Part shown: positions 23,471-31,201 of the stretch, one piece after another
Position numbering within the stretch: position 1 is the stretch's first letter
How the letters are laid out: every line of letters begins with the position of its first letter
Source of the DNA: Lactobacillus gigeriorum DSM 23908 = CRBIP 24.85
GTDB lineage: Bacteria > Bacillota > Bacilli > Lactobacillales > Lactobacillaceae
NCBI RefSeq assembly: GCF_000296855.1
Contig: NZ_CAKC01000059.1
Coordinates: forward strand, 37,758 to 101,757
Reading direction: 5' to 3'
DNA: 64,000 nucleotides
The notes under the pieces: model-generated
What the model was told of the DNA's origin: nothing
The model's database searches: none
The model's input: the letters and a program-made list of their open reading frames with translations, nothing else
Made by a program: the position numbers and the translations under genes

Positions 23471-24313
23471 CTATTTTTGCCACCTTCCATGAACCATTCG
23501 TGGCTTACCACTCATATCGTCACGAAATTCTATTTCAAAATCAGGTAATTCTTGAGCAAATAAGTTCGCGAGCTCTTCTTTTTGACTAAAGCCAAATTCC
23601 AAGAAGAATTCACCTTTACTATTCAAATGTGTTCTAACCTGCTTGGTAAACTTGCGATAAAAATCTAATCCGTTAGTACCGCCAAATAACGCCTCATGAG
23701 GTTCATTGGCCAGAACATTTTTATCCATCACTGATTTTTCTGATTCTTTAATATATGGTGGATTCGATATGATCTTGTCAAATTTGGTCAAACCAATTAG
23801 AACATTTGCTTTACGAACCATTGCGTCAATTTCATAGTTTAAAAGATTCTCTTCAGCAATTCGTAAAGCATTATCAGTAATATCTGAAATTGTAAAATTA
23901 ACGTCTTGAATCTTACGTTTTTCTGCTTCTTTAGCTAAAGCAACTGTAATGCATCCAGATCCAGTACCTAGATCAAGTACCCGATCTCCCGGTTTAAGCG
24001 TTTCTAATGCCCAATTAACCAGCTCTTCAGTTTCAAAGCGAGGTATTAGCACCCCTTTTTTAACTAAAATTTTGTAACCTAAAAACCAAGCATAACCCAA
24101 AATATATTGTGGTGAATAACCCTTAAATAACTTTTTTAAGTCTTTGTTTGCTTGCTTTTCTTGATCAGGAGTTAAAACAAGATCTTGCTTTAACTGATAT
24201 TCGCTAGGCGAAAATCCTAGGCGTTCTGCTAACACATAATCAATGTCTTCTTCACGAACTTCTTTGCTATTAGCAAGTGCCCATGATCGAAGTTCTCCCA
24301 ATTTTTTAGGCAT
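23471..24313 (-). CDS. prmC: Release factor glutamine N5-methyltransferase
   Basis: 280 residues; methylates the glutamine of the GGQ motif in release factors using S-adenosylmethionine. SAM motif DLGTGSG at residues 114-120 and catalytic NPPY at 184-187, with the N-terminal helical substrate-binding domain before them. Its start overlaps the end of prfA by 8 bp, coupling enzyme and substrate. Confidence 0.96.
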   Translation of the reverse strand: MPKKLGELRSWALANSKEVREEDIDYVLAERLGFSPSEYQLKQDLVLTPDQEKQANKDLKKLFKGYSPQYILGYAWFLGYKILVKKGVLIPRFETEELVNWALETLKPGDRVLDLGTGSGCITVALAKEAEKRKIQDVNFTISDITDNALRIAEENLLNYEIDAMVRKANVLIGLTKFDKIISNPPYIKESEKSVMDKNVLANEPHEALFGGTNGLDFYRKFTKQVRTHLNSKGEFFLEFGFSQKEELANLFAQELPDFEIEFRDDMSGKPRMVHGRWQK

Positions 24314-25394
24314 TTTGATCAGCCAACTCCTCTAATTGTTTTGTTTGATTGTACAAAATCAAAGCGTCAATAATTTCGTTTAATTCACCGTTCATAATAC
24401 GGTCTAGTTTATTTAAAGTTAAACCAATTCGGTGATCAGTTACTCTGTTTTGAGGATAATTGTAAGTTCTAATTCGTTCTGAACGATCCCCAGTACCAAC
24501 AGCATTTTTTCTCTTGGCATCATATTGATCACGGTTTTGACTTTCATAGTAATCATAAACACGTGACTTAAGAATTTGCATTGCTTTTTCACGGTTTTGC
24601 TGTTGACTACGTTGATCTTGCATTGCAACAACGATTCCAGTTGGTAAGTGCGTCATTCTAACGGCACTAGAAGTCTTGTTAATGTGCTGACCACCGGCAC
24701 CTGATGAACGATAAACGTCTACTCTAATGTCTTTTGGATCAAGATCAATATCAACTTGTTCATATTCAGGCATAACTGCAACTGTTGCAGTTGAAGTGTG
24801 TACTCTACCTTGAGATTCAGTTACAGGAATTCTTTGAACTCTGTGAGCACCATTTTCATACTTTAACTTCGAGTATACTTTATCACCAGTAATCATTACC
24901 GCAACTCGTTTATAACCACCAACCTCGGTCATTTCTGAGTCAACCAAAGAGATTTGCCATCCTTGTTGTTCAGCATATTTTTCATACATACGCAATAAGT
25001 CACCAGCAAATAATGATGCTTCATCACCACCTGCAGCACCTCTAATTTCCATGATGATATCTTTATCATCATTAGGATCTTTAGGCAACATTAGAATTTT
25101 GATACGTTCTTCTAATTCAGCAACTTCTGTTTCAAGGTCGTTATTCTCTTCCTTAGCCATTTCTACTAATTCTGGATCTGATTCATTAGAAATGATTTCC
25201 TTGTTATCAGAAATTTCTTGCAAGTCTGATTTATATTGGCGGTACTTTTCAACTACCTCACGCAAATCTGCTTCTTCTTTTGAAATTTCCATATAACGAT
25301 TAGTATCGTTAATAACCTCGGGATCGGCCATCATTTCTTGTAATTCTTCATAATGAGCAACCAATCCTTCAAGTCTTGCCATCACTTTATCCAT
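24306..25394 (-). CDS. prfA: Peptide chain release factor 1
   Basis: 362 residues; terminates translation at UAA and UAG. The peptidyl-hydrolysis motif [11 protein letters not shown] puts GGQ at 234-236. The stop-codon reading tripeptide is PVT at 190-192, of the RF1 PxT type, and so not RF2. Normal length, no programmed frameshift. Confidence 0.97.
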   Translation of the reverse strand: MDKVMARLEGLVAHYEELQEMMADPEVINDTNRYMEISKEEADLREVVEKYRQYKSDLQEISDNKEIISNESDPELVEMAKEENNDLETEVAELEERIKILMLPKDPNDDKDIIMEIRGAAGGDEASLFAGDLLRMYEKYAEQQGWQISLVDSEMTEVGGYKRVAVMITGDKVYSKLKYENGAHRVQRIPVTESQGRVHTSTATVAVMPEYEQVDIDLDPKDIRVDVYRSSGAGGQHINKTSSAVRMTHLPTGIVVAMQDQRSQQQNREKAMQILKSRVYDYYESQNRDQYDAKRKNAVGTGDRSERIRTYNYPQNRVTDHRIGLTLNKLDRIMNGELNEIIDALILYNQTKQLEELADQNA

Positions 25395-25407
25395 GTGTTT
25401 TTCTCCT

Positions 25408-26007
25408 TTAACGCTCTACTCCAGGATTAAAATAGTGGAAACGACAAACCGGATAATAACTTTCATCGCCACCAATTTGTACCTGTTCTCCTTCATATAC
25501 CGGCATACCATAATTAACCCGCAAATTCATAGTAGCCTTATGTCCACAATAATGACAAATAGTCTTCATTTCTTCAATTTTATCAGCAAAAATCAAAAGA
25601 TTCTCGCTTCCCTCAAATAATCGATTTTGAAAGTCGTTTTTTAAACCAAAAGTCATTACTGGTATTTTAAGTTCATCCACGATTTTAGCGCACTCTAAGA
25701 CATGATGCCGTTTTAAGAACTGCGCTTCGTCTATCAAAACGCAAGCCAATTTACCGTCTCCACGTGCGACATCCATTTTACTTTTTTCTTTGACATAGTC
25801 AAAAATATTCATTTCTTCGGTAATCGGAACAGCTGTTCGCTGAATTCCAATTCTTGAAGCAACTGTTCCAACTCCACTTCGATCATCAACACCGCTTGTC
25901 ATTAGAGCAATCTTTCGTCCCTGAGCTTCATAGTTATGAGCCACTTTGAGAATTTCGATTGTTTTTCCACTGCTCATCGCACCATAACGAAAAAATAGTT
26001 GCGCCAT
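25408..26007 (-). CDS. tdk: Thymidine kinase (type II)
   Basis: 199 residues; phosphorylates thymidine to dTMP. Walker A GAMSSGKT at 9-16, the LIDEAQFL motif with the catalytic Glu near residue 90, and a zinc site from CHYC and the C-terminal VCRFH. The start MAQLFFRYG at 26007 is chosen because GGGGAA precedes it at proper spacing; an upstream ATG would add 18 residues. First gene of the operon with prfA, prmC and sua5. Confidence 0.95.
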   Translation of the reverse strand: MAQLFFRYGAMSSGKTIEILKVAHNYEAQGRKIALMTSGVDDRSGVGTVASRIGIQRTAVPITEEMNIFDYVKEKSKMDVARGDGKLACVLIDEAQFLKRHHVLECAKIVDELKIPVMTFGLKNDFQNRLFEGSENLLIFADKIEEMKTICHYCGHKATMNLRVNYGMPVYEGEQVQIGGDESYYPVCRFHYFNPGVER

Positions 26008-26110
26008 CACGAATTCCCCTTTTCTAATTTGATCCGTTTTATAGTATAGATGAAAAATCAAATTTATGCATTCAAAGAGTAGTAAAAAGCTATTTTTAAA
26101 CTTGCTGATA

Positions 26111-26119
26111 TGCTATAGT
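26111..26119 (+). promoter_or_regulatory. Extended -10 promoter element of murT
   Basis: TGCTATAGT, a TGn extended -10, about 30 bp upstream of the murT ATG; the -35 is weak. Confidence 0.5.
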
Positions 26120-26149
26120 AAGTTTTAGTTTTAAAGTGAGGGATTAATC

Positions 26150-27502
26150 ATGAGTTTAAAATCTGGTTTAGCAAAATTAGCAGGAAAATCATCCTATTGG
26201 TTTTTACATAACGTTTTAAAAGGCGGTACTAGTTTTCCTGGTAAATTAGCAATGAATATTGATCCGCAAGTATTAAACACGCTTGCCAAAGGATATGAAA
26301 CCATTATTGTCACAGGAACCAACGGGAAGACAATGACTACCGCATTAATTGTTAACGCCTTAAAAGAAAAATATGGCGATATCTTGACCAATCCTTCTGG
26401 CTCTAATATGCAGCAAGGAATTGTTACCGCTTTTCTAGCTCATAAGAAAAAAAGAGTTAAAAGAAAGATTGCAGTTCTTGAAGTCGACGAAGCTAATGTT
26501 AGGATGGTCACTGAATTACTTCACCCTAAAACATTTGTACTCACTAATATTTTTCGTGATCAAATGGACAGATATGGTGAAATTTATACTACTTACGAAA
26601 AAATTATCGACGGTATTAAATTAGCACCTGAAGCTAAAATTATTGCTAATGGCGACGCTAGCATTTTTTCTTCTGTAGAATTGCCAAATCCCAAAGTTTG
26701 TTTTGGTTTCAGTTTGCCAAATGACAAACCAGAGAACGATTTTAAGGCTTCAGTCAATACTGATGGCGTTTTATGTCCTAACTGTAATCAAATTTTACAT
26801 TACCACAGCTTGATTTACGCTAATTTAGGTAACTTTTTCTGTCCTTCATGTGGTTACCAACATCCGAAATTAAGTTATACTGTTGATCAAATTATCAAGC
26901 AAACTCCAAACAGCTCGACTTTTCGCATGGGTAAGCAAGAATATGCTATTAACATTGGTGGCACTTATAATATTTACAATGCTTTAGCTGCTTTTGCTGT
27001 TGCGCGCGAATATGGCCTAACTGAAGATGAAGTTGCTGATGCTTTTGCAAAGAACAAACGTATTTTTGGTCGTCAGGAATTAATAACTTATGCAGATAAA
27101 GAACTTAACCTTATCTTGGTCAAGAATCCTGTTGGCTTGGATGAAGTTTTACACATGCTCAATACTGAGTCCGAAGATTATTCAATGGTAACTTTGCTAA
27201 ATGCTAACCACGCTGATGGTATTGATACTTCATGGATTTGGGATGCAGATTATGAAGGCCTCGACAAGACTAAAATCAAAAAAGTTTTAGTGGGAGGCCA
27301 GCGTTGGCATGACATGGGTTTCAGACTGGAGATTGCAGGCTTTGATCCAGGTGAAATGCTAATTAATCCAGATGATGATAGTTTGATCGAAGAAATCAAA
27401 ACTTTGCCAACAAAGAAAGTCTATATTTTATCGACGTATACTGCGATGCTTGCATTACGTAAAAAGATGGCTGAAAAGAAAATCATTAAAGGCGGTATGT
27501 AA
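26150..27502 (+). CDS. murT: Lipid II isoglutaminyl synthase, MurT subunit
   Basis: 450 residues; the Mur-ligase-like subunit that activates the D-glutamate of lipid II so that the glutaminase GatD can amidate it to isoglutamine. ATP-binding GTNGKT at residues 56-61. A four-cysteine zinc ribbon (CPNC...CPSC, about residues 205-232) is inserted in the central domain. The C-terminal DUF1727 domain keeps the catalytic DGIDTSWIWD motif near residue 352. The protein looks intact, but the usual gatD gene is not downstream: a terminator follows at once. Confidence 0.92.
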   Translation: MSLKSGLAKLAGKSSYWFLHNVLKGGTSFPGKLAMNIDPQVLNTLAKGYETIIVTGTNGKTMTTALIVNALKEKYGDILTNPSGSNMQQGIVTAFLAHKKKRVKRKIAVLEVDEANVRMVTELLHPKTFVLTNIFRDQMDRYGEIYTTYEKIIDGIKLAPEAKIIANGDASIFSSVELPNPKVCFGFSLPNDKPENDFKASVNTDGVLCPNCNQILHYHSLIYANLGNFFCPSCGYQHPKLSYTVDQIIKQTPNSSTFRMGKQEYAINIGGTYNIYNALAAFAVAREYGLTEDEVADAFAKNKRIFGRQELITYADKELNLILVKNPVGLDEVLHMLNTESEDYSMVTLLNANHADGIDTSWIWDADYEGLDKTKIKKVLVGGQRWHDMGFRLEIAGFDPGEMLINPDDDSLIEEIKTLPTKKVYILSTYTAMLALRKKMAEKKIIKGGM

Positions 27503-27534
27503 AAAAGATGGCTATAAAAGGCCATCTTTTTTGA
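27501..27534 (+). terminator. Terminator of murT
   Basis: Stem AAAAAAGATGGC / GCCATCTTTTTT (27501-27512 and 27521-27532) starting within the murT stop codon, with flanking A and T runs. Confidence 0.93.
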
Positions 27535-27535
27535 T

Positions 27536-27757
27536 TATTCATTAAAAAACCTTGATACAAAAATACCAACGCTAAAAACGTTGGTTAACATGAATACTGT
27601 ATTTATATTTTGCCATACTTGCTAAATACCTAAGATTAGCCCACCTGCATATAGAATTTAAAATTTACTACAAAAAATCTAAACGCCACCAAATACACTT
27701 CAATAATTTGAAAATATGAAGTACTATCCCTTAATTACATTCAATTTGATATAATTC
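27536..27757. other. Gene-poor AT-rich stretch with an orphan hairpin
   Basis: I see no coding region here. The one structure is a 7-bp stem ACCAACG / CGTTGGT (27565-27585). It is followed on the minus strand by ATTTTTG, resembling a weak terminator for minus-strand transcripts, but no minus-strand gene leads into it apart from the candidate small RNA at 27758-27822 and the tRNAs. Confidence 0.5.
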
Positions 27758-27822
27758 AAAAAATCAGATAAGGATGCAATAAGCTAATAAAAAGCCTTAT
27801 TTAACCATTTTAAGGTGTTAAC
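27758..27822 (-). ncRNA. Candidate small RNA
   Basis: A promoter-like TTGTTA-N17-TATATA (27857-27852 and 27834-27829) on the minus strand would start a transcript near 27822. That transcript contains a small TTAAC/GTTAA hairpin and ends in a stem ATAAGG / CCTTAT (27800-27795 with 27773-27768) followed four bases later by six U. The promoter elements are weak and the stem short; no open reading frame of note. Purely a sequence-based guess. Confidence 0.22.
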
Positions 27823-27929
27823 GAGTCTTATATATACCAATTATCAAAAATTAACAACAATTAACCAATTTCAAAAAGTGGACACCTAAAACATGCTTTT
27901 TAAAGAGTTTGAAACAATTCCAAAAAACA

Positions 27930-27976
27930 AAAATGCCGTAATATCGGGGCTTTTAGCTTCCCAAAATTACGGCAAA
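27930..27976 (-). terminator. Terminator of the tRNA-Glu/tRNA-Gln transcript
   Basis: Minus strand stem GCCGTAAT / ATTACGGC with a paired interior, followed by a T-run, 10 bp after the tRNA-Gln 3' end. Confidence 0.85.
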
Positions 27977-27985
27977 ACGTATTTA

Positions 27986-28058
27986 TTGGGATATTGGGGC
28001 TCGAACCCAAACATCCAGGAACCAGAATCCTGTGCCTTACCAATTTGGCTATATCCCA
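27986..28058 (-). tRNA. tRNA-Gln (anticodon CUG)
   Basis: A 73-nt cloverleaf: acceptor TGGGATA / TATCCCA, D arm GCC...GGC, anticodon stem CAGGA / TCCTG with loop TTCTGGT (anticodon CUG, codon CAG), T arm TTGGG-TTCGAGC-CCCAA, discriminator A. CCA is not encoded. The U1-A72 end pair is the usual mark of tRNA-Gln in bacteria that make Gln-tRNA through GatCAB. Confidence 0.95.
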
Positions 28059-28065
28059 GTAATAA

Positions 28066-28137
28066 TCACCCGTACGAGAATTGAACTCGCAATTCCACCT
28101 TGAGAGGGTGGCGTCTTAACCATTTGACCAACGGGCA
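28066..28137 (-). tRNA. tRNA-Glu (anticodon CUC)
   Basis: A 72-nt cloverleaf: D arm GTC...GAC, anticodon stem CCACC / GGTGG with loop CTCTCAA (anticodon CUC, codon GAG), T arm GCGAG-TTCAATT-CTCGT, discriminator A. The acceptor stem reads TGCCCGT / ACGGGTG, so the end pair is U1-G72 rather than the usual G1-C72, followed by G2-U71. It lies 7 bp upstream of tRNA-Gln in the same transcript. Confidence 0.93.
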
Positions 28138-28152
28138 AATTCAACATAGATA

Positions 28153-28181
28153 ATTGTGCCAGTATTTATTGGTCTTGTCAA
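28153..28181 (-). promoter_or_regulatory. Promoter of the tRNA-Glu/tRNA-Gln pair
   Basis: Minus strand -35 TTGACA (28181-28176), 17-bp spacer, -10 CACAAT (28158-28153). It overlaps the divergent plus-strand promoter. Confidence 0.75.
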
Positions 28182-28198
28182 GCACTTTCAATTATAAT
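28169..28198 (+). promoter_or_regulatory. Promoter of the serine hydrolase gene
   Basis: Plus strand TTGGTC (28169-28174), 18-bp spacer, consensus TATAAT (28193-28198), overlapping the tRNA promoter on the other strand. Confidence 0.55.
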
Positions 28199-28221
28199 GA
28201 AACTCAAAGGAATGATTAGAA

Positions 28222-29244
28222 ATGATTGATTATCACCAAACTCAACATTTAATTGAATCGATGGTTTCAGAACGTATAGTTCCTGGGGTTAACTATGCTT
28301 TTATTGATGGTGAGCAAATTTTTACATCAACTGTTGGTTTTGCCAGTATCTATCCTACTGTTACCCAATTAAGTCCATTCGCTATGTATGACTTAGCAAG
28401 TTTGACAAAAGTTTTAGCAACAGAAAATATCTTACTTAAACTCTATGACCAAGGCAAAATAAATTTTAGTGAACCACTATCGGCTTTTATTCCAGAATTT
28501 AAAGATAATAGAGTTCGTCTATCCCACCTTCTAACCCATACTAGCGGTATTAAAGGATGGATTCCACATCGTGATGCACTTAATCACGATGAACTAATTA
28601 AAGCAATTATAAATCTTCCTGTAACCGACGAATTCAATCAAATAATGCGTTATGCTGATACTAACTTTATCCTATTAGGATTAGTCATCAAGAGTTTATA
28701 CCACGAACCGGTACAAACCGTAGCAGTTAACGAAGTGATTAAACTTATGGGCTTAAAACATACGTCCTTCTATCCCAGAGTAGACTCGTGTGTTCCAACT
28801 GCAATCGTCAATAATACTGTTTTACAAGGAATACCCCATGATCCCAAAGCACGTCAGTTAAGAAGCGATTGCGGTTCTGCTGGTCTTTTTTCCTCGATGG
28901 AAGATTTGATCAAATTTGCACAAGGATATCTCGGTCTTCGCAATAATTTACCGTTTAGTCAAGAAACCACTAGCTTATTATTCGACAATAAGGTTGCCAA
29001 AAATATTAAACCTAGGTCATGGGGATGGGATATAAGATTTGATCCTGAATACCAATATCCGATTATTCTTCATACTGGATTTACAGGAACTTTGATAATT
29101 TTAGATCGCCACCGCCAAACAGGTTTAATTTTGCTCACTAACCGAATCCATCCTACTGGCCACAACACAATTTTCCTTGCAATGCGTGAAAAAATCATTC
29201 AAACTTTTATCGAAGAAAATAGTTTTGAGACAAGAATTAAGTAA
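28222..29244 (+). CDS. Serine hydrolase of the beta-lactamase / PBP-like family
   Basis: 340 residues with the class C/DD-peptidase fold. The nucleophile motif SLTK is at 60-63, a Y-x-N-like YADTN near 143, and HTG near residue 303 replaces KTG. There is no signal peptide or membrane helix, so the protein is likely cytoplasmic, like esterase-type members (EstB group). Substrate unknown; some relatives hydrolyse esters or D-amino peptides. RBS AAAGGA. Confidence 0.85.
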   Translation: MIDYHQTQHLIESMVSERIVPGVNYAFIDGEQIFTSTVGFASIYPTVTQLSPFAMYDLASLTKVLATENILLKLYDQGKINFSEPLSAFIPEFKDNRVRLSHLLTHTSGIKGWIPHRDALNHDELIKAIINLPVTDEFNQIMRYADTNFILLGLVIKSLYHEPVQTVAVNEVIKLMGLKHTSFYPRVDSCVPTAIVNNTVLQGIPHDPKARQLRSDCGSAGLFSSMEDLIKFAQGYLGLRNNLPFSQETTSLLFDNKVAKNIKPRSWGWDIRFDPEYQYPIILHTGFTGTLIILDRHRQTGLILLTNRIHPTGHNTIFLAMREKIIQTFIEENSFETRIK

Positions 29245-29275
29245 AAAAGACGGCTGGTGTTCAGTCGTCTTTTTC
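29243..29275 (+). terminator. Terminator of the serine hydrolase gene
   Basis: Stem AAAAAGACGGCTG / CAGTCGTCTTTTT with one G-T pair, T-run following. Confidence 0.88.
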
Positions 29276-29311
29276 TTACATTTCATTCATCCACGTATAT
29301 TATAATCTATC

Positions 29312-29506
29312 TTACATCCGATTTTCCATTAATTTTTTTGCCCATGAGGGAAATAAACTAACAAGCAGATCCATAGTTGCTTGAAGGAACATCCCACCTG
29401 CCATCCAATACATTGCTACCATCATTTGACCAGTAAATGTATAGTAAACCGTAAAACCGTAAACCACTACCCATAATAGCTTCAAAAACAAATTGTCTAT
29501 CATCAT
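29312..29506 (-). CDS. Small two-helix membrane protein of unknown function
   Basis: 64 residues that I do not recognise. Two hydrophobic segments (about residues 5-24 and 28-52) and a basic tail KKLMENRM. An RBS AGAGG precedes the tandem ATG codons, so the start may be the first or second Met. A convincing promoter with an overlapping cre-like site lies upstream, which supports it as a real, carbon-regulated gene. Confidence 0.65.
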   Translation of the reverse strand: MMIDNLFLKLLWVVVYGFTVYYTFTGQMMVAMYWMAGGMFLQATMDLLVSLFPSWAKKLMENRM

Positions 29507-29544
29507 AATAAATTACCTCTTTTATTTTTAATTGCTTTAAAGCT

Positions 29545-29573
29545 ATTATATCGCTTTTTCTTGGCTATGTAAG
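29545..29573 (-). promoter_or_regulatory. Promoter of the 64-residue membrane protein gene
   Basis: Minus strand -35 CTTACA (29573-29568), 17-bp spacer, consensus -10 TATAAT (29550-29545). Confidence 0.7.
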
Positions 29574-29581
29574 CGATTTCT
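29568..29581. promoter_or_regulatory. Candidate CcpA (cre) site on the -35 of the small membrane gene
   Basis: TGTAAGCGATTTCT matches TGWNANCGNTNNCA at 13 of 14 positions and covers the -35, so CcpA binding should repress. Confidence 0.6.
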
Positions 29582-29675
29582 ATATGTTATTTATTGACAC
29601 GTTGTCAAGATCGTGATGGTTGCTATTCTATTAGCTATACTTTTTTCAAAAATATCAAAATATTTTTTATCATCT

Positions 29676-31067
29676 TTATTTTCCAACTTTTTTGTGAATG
29701 TTGTAATTAAACAGTTTGATGTAACAAAAGATGATTATAATTAACAATCCAACTGTTAGAGCAAAAGCTAGTTGACTTCCCTTCGCGGTAGCTAATCGAT
29801 AATTGCTTGCATTTACTTGGTTAATACTAATAATCGCAGCTAAGATCGCTGTTCCAAGTGATCCAGCTAATTGTTGAGCTGTCTGTCCCACTGCTGTAGC
29901 GTCTGACTTGAGTTGATCATTCTGTCTTTTTAACATTTCAGTCATCGTATTACTGAACGCCATTTTATGGCCAAAGGTAAGAAAAGCATAAAAGACGATG
30001 ATCATCCAAACCGTTAACTTGAGACCTAACAAGGTAAAACAAAGCGTTCCTAATAACATCATACTAGCGCCACAGAATAAGGGAAGCTTTCCACCAAAGC
30101 GATCATACATTCTGCCAAAACAAGGATTCATTAATGCAGAAATTATACTTCCAGGTAATAACAATAAGCCACTTACCAATGAACTTTGCTGGTTCACAAT
30201 TTGAATATAGTTGGGTAAAACAAAACTTGTCCCGATATTGATGAATTGCAACAAAAAATATGCTACTAAACCCAAGGTAAAAGGATGATTTGCAAACACT
30301 TCTAAATTTATTAGGGGTATCGCTACCTTGCTTTCATGTCTAACAAAAGCAATAAAGCAAAAGACCGAAACAACAAAATATAGCCATGATTCCCAATGAG
30401 CGAACCCTTGACTTAATTGATTAACTGCTAATGTTAAAGAAATAAAAGCCAAGGCAAGTATCATAAAACCGATCAAATCAAATTTAACTTTTTCTGTATC
30501 ATGATAATTCTCTAAAACTAACAAACCAGCAATTAAAACTACTATTGCAAAAATTAGTGCAATAATAAAAATATATCGCCAATTAAGATAATAACTAACC
30601 AGCCCACCAAAAGTAGGTCCTAAAGTTGGTGCTAGTGCAATCACTAAACCAGCTATCCCCATATAACTCCCCCATTTTTCTTGAGGCATGATCTCAACAA
30701 TTAAGTTAAACATTAATGGTGTTGAAATACCCGCACCTGTTGCAGATAAGATTCTTCCTAATAACACCCACCCAAAACTAGGACCAACCGCACTAATTAA
30801 AGACCCAAGAGAAAAGCCAAGTACTGCTGTAATAAATAATTTTCTAGTTACGACTCTACGATTTAAAAAAGATGACGTAACCATAACAATAGCAATCGTT
30901 AATAAATATCCTGTTGTCGCCCATTGAACGGTATTTAAGCCAATTTCAATTTGCTTCATCATTGCTGGATATATCACATTTAAACTCGTTTCAGTTAATA
31001 TCCCCAAAAATGACATCAATGCGACAGAAATTATTGCGATCGTAGTTTTATATTTTATTTTTTTCAT
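29676..31067 (-). CDS. MFS drug exporter of the DHA2 (14-helix, EmrB/QacA) family
   Basis: 463 residues with about fourteen hydrophobic helices. Antiporter motif C is visible as GLVIALAPTLGPTFGG (about residues 139-154), and helix 4 has the LGRILSATGAG stretch. DHA2 exporters expel cationic or amphipathic compounds against protons. Substrate unknown. No TetR or MarR regulator is adjacent. It follows pgi on the same strand after a terminator; a weak TTGTCG-N16-TACAAT overlaps that terminator. Confidence 0.88.
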   Translation of the reverse strand: MKKIKYKTTIAIISVALMSFLGILTETSLNVIYPAMMKQIEIGLNTVQWATTGYLLTIAIVMVTSSFLNRRVVTRKLFITAVLGFSLGSLISAVGPSFGWVLLGRILSATGAGISTPLMFNLIVEIMPQEKWGSYMGIAGLVIALAPTLGPTFGGLVSYYLNWRYIFIIALIFAIVVLIAGLLVLENYHDTEKVKFDLIGFMILALAFISLTLAVNQLSQGFAHWESWLYFVVSVFCFIAFVRHESKVAIPLINLEVFANHPFTLGLVAYFLLQFINIGTSFVLPNYIQIVNQQSSLVSGLLLLPGSIISALMNPCFGRMYDRFGGKLPLFCGASMMLLGTLCFTLLGLKLTVWMIIVFYAFLTFGHKMAFSNTMTEMLKRQNDQLKSDATAVGQTAQQLAGSLGTAILAAIISINQVNASNYRLATAKGSQLAFALTVGLLIIIIFCYIKLFNYNIHKKVGK

Positions 31068-31092
31068 GCAAAACCTCTATCAAAACATTGTA

Positions 31093-31129
31093 AATAAAAA
31101 AGTAGAAACGACAAAAAATCGTTTCTACT
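31093..31129 (-). terminator. Terminator of pgi
   Basis: Minus strand stem AGTAGAAACGA / TCGTTTCTACT (31129-31119 with 31111-31101), followed by a T-rich tract. Confidence 0.85.
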
Positions 31130-31201
31130 CTTTCTTTAGTTATGCCTAATGCAAACTATATTAAATGTATAAGCGTTAGTCTTATACTGAGTGTATCTAT
31201 C

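Noticed and set aside
27893..28084. Plus-strand open reading frame of 63 codons
   Set aside because: It runs antisense through the tRNA-Gln gene and into tRNA-Glu, and the peptide is just translated tRNA.
31167..31187. Hairpin GTATAAG/CTTATAC downstream of pgi
   Set aside because: Seven-bp stem without a T-run; the real terminator is the longer stem at 31101-31129, so this one is probably incidental.
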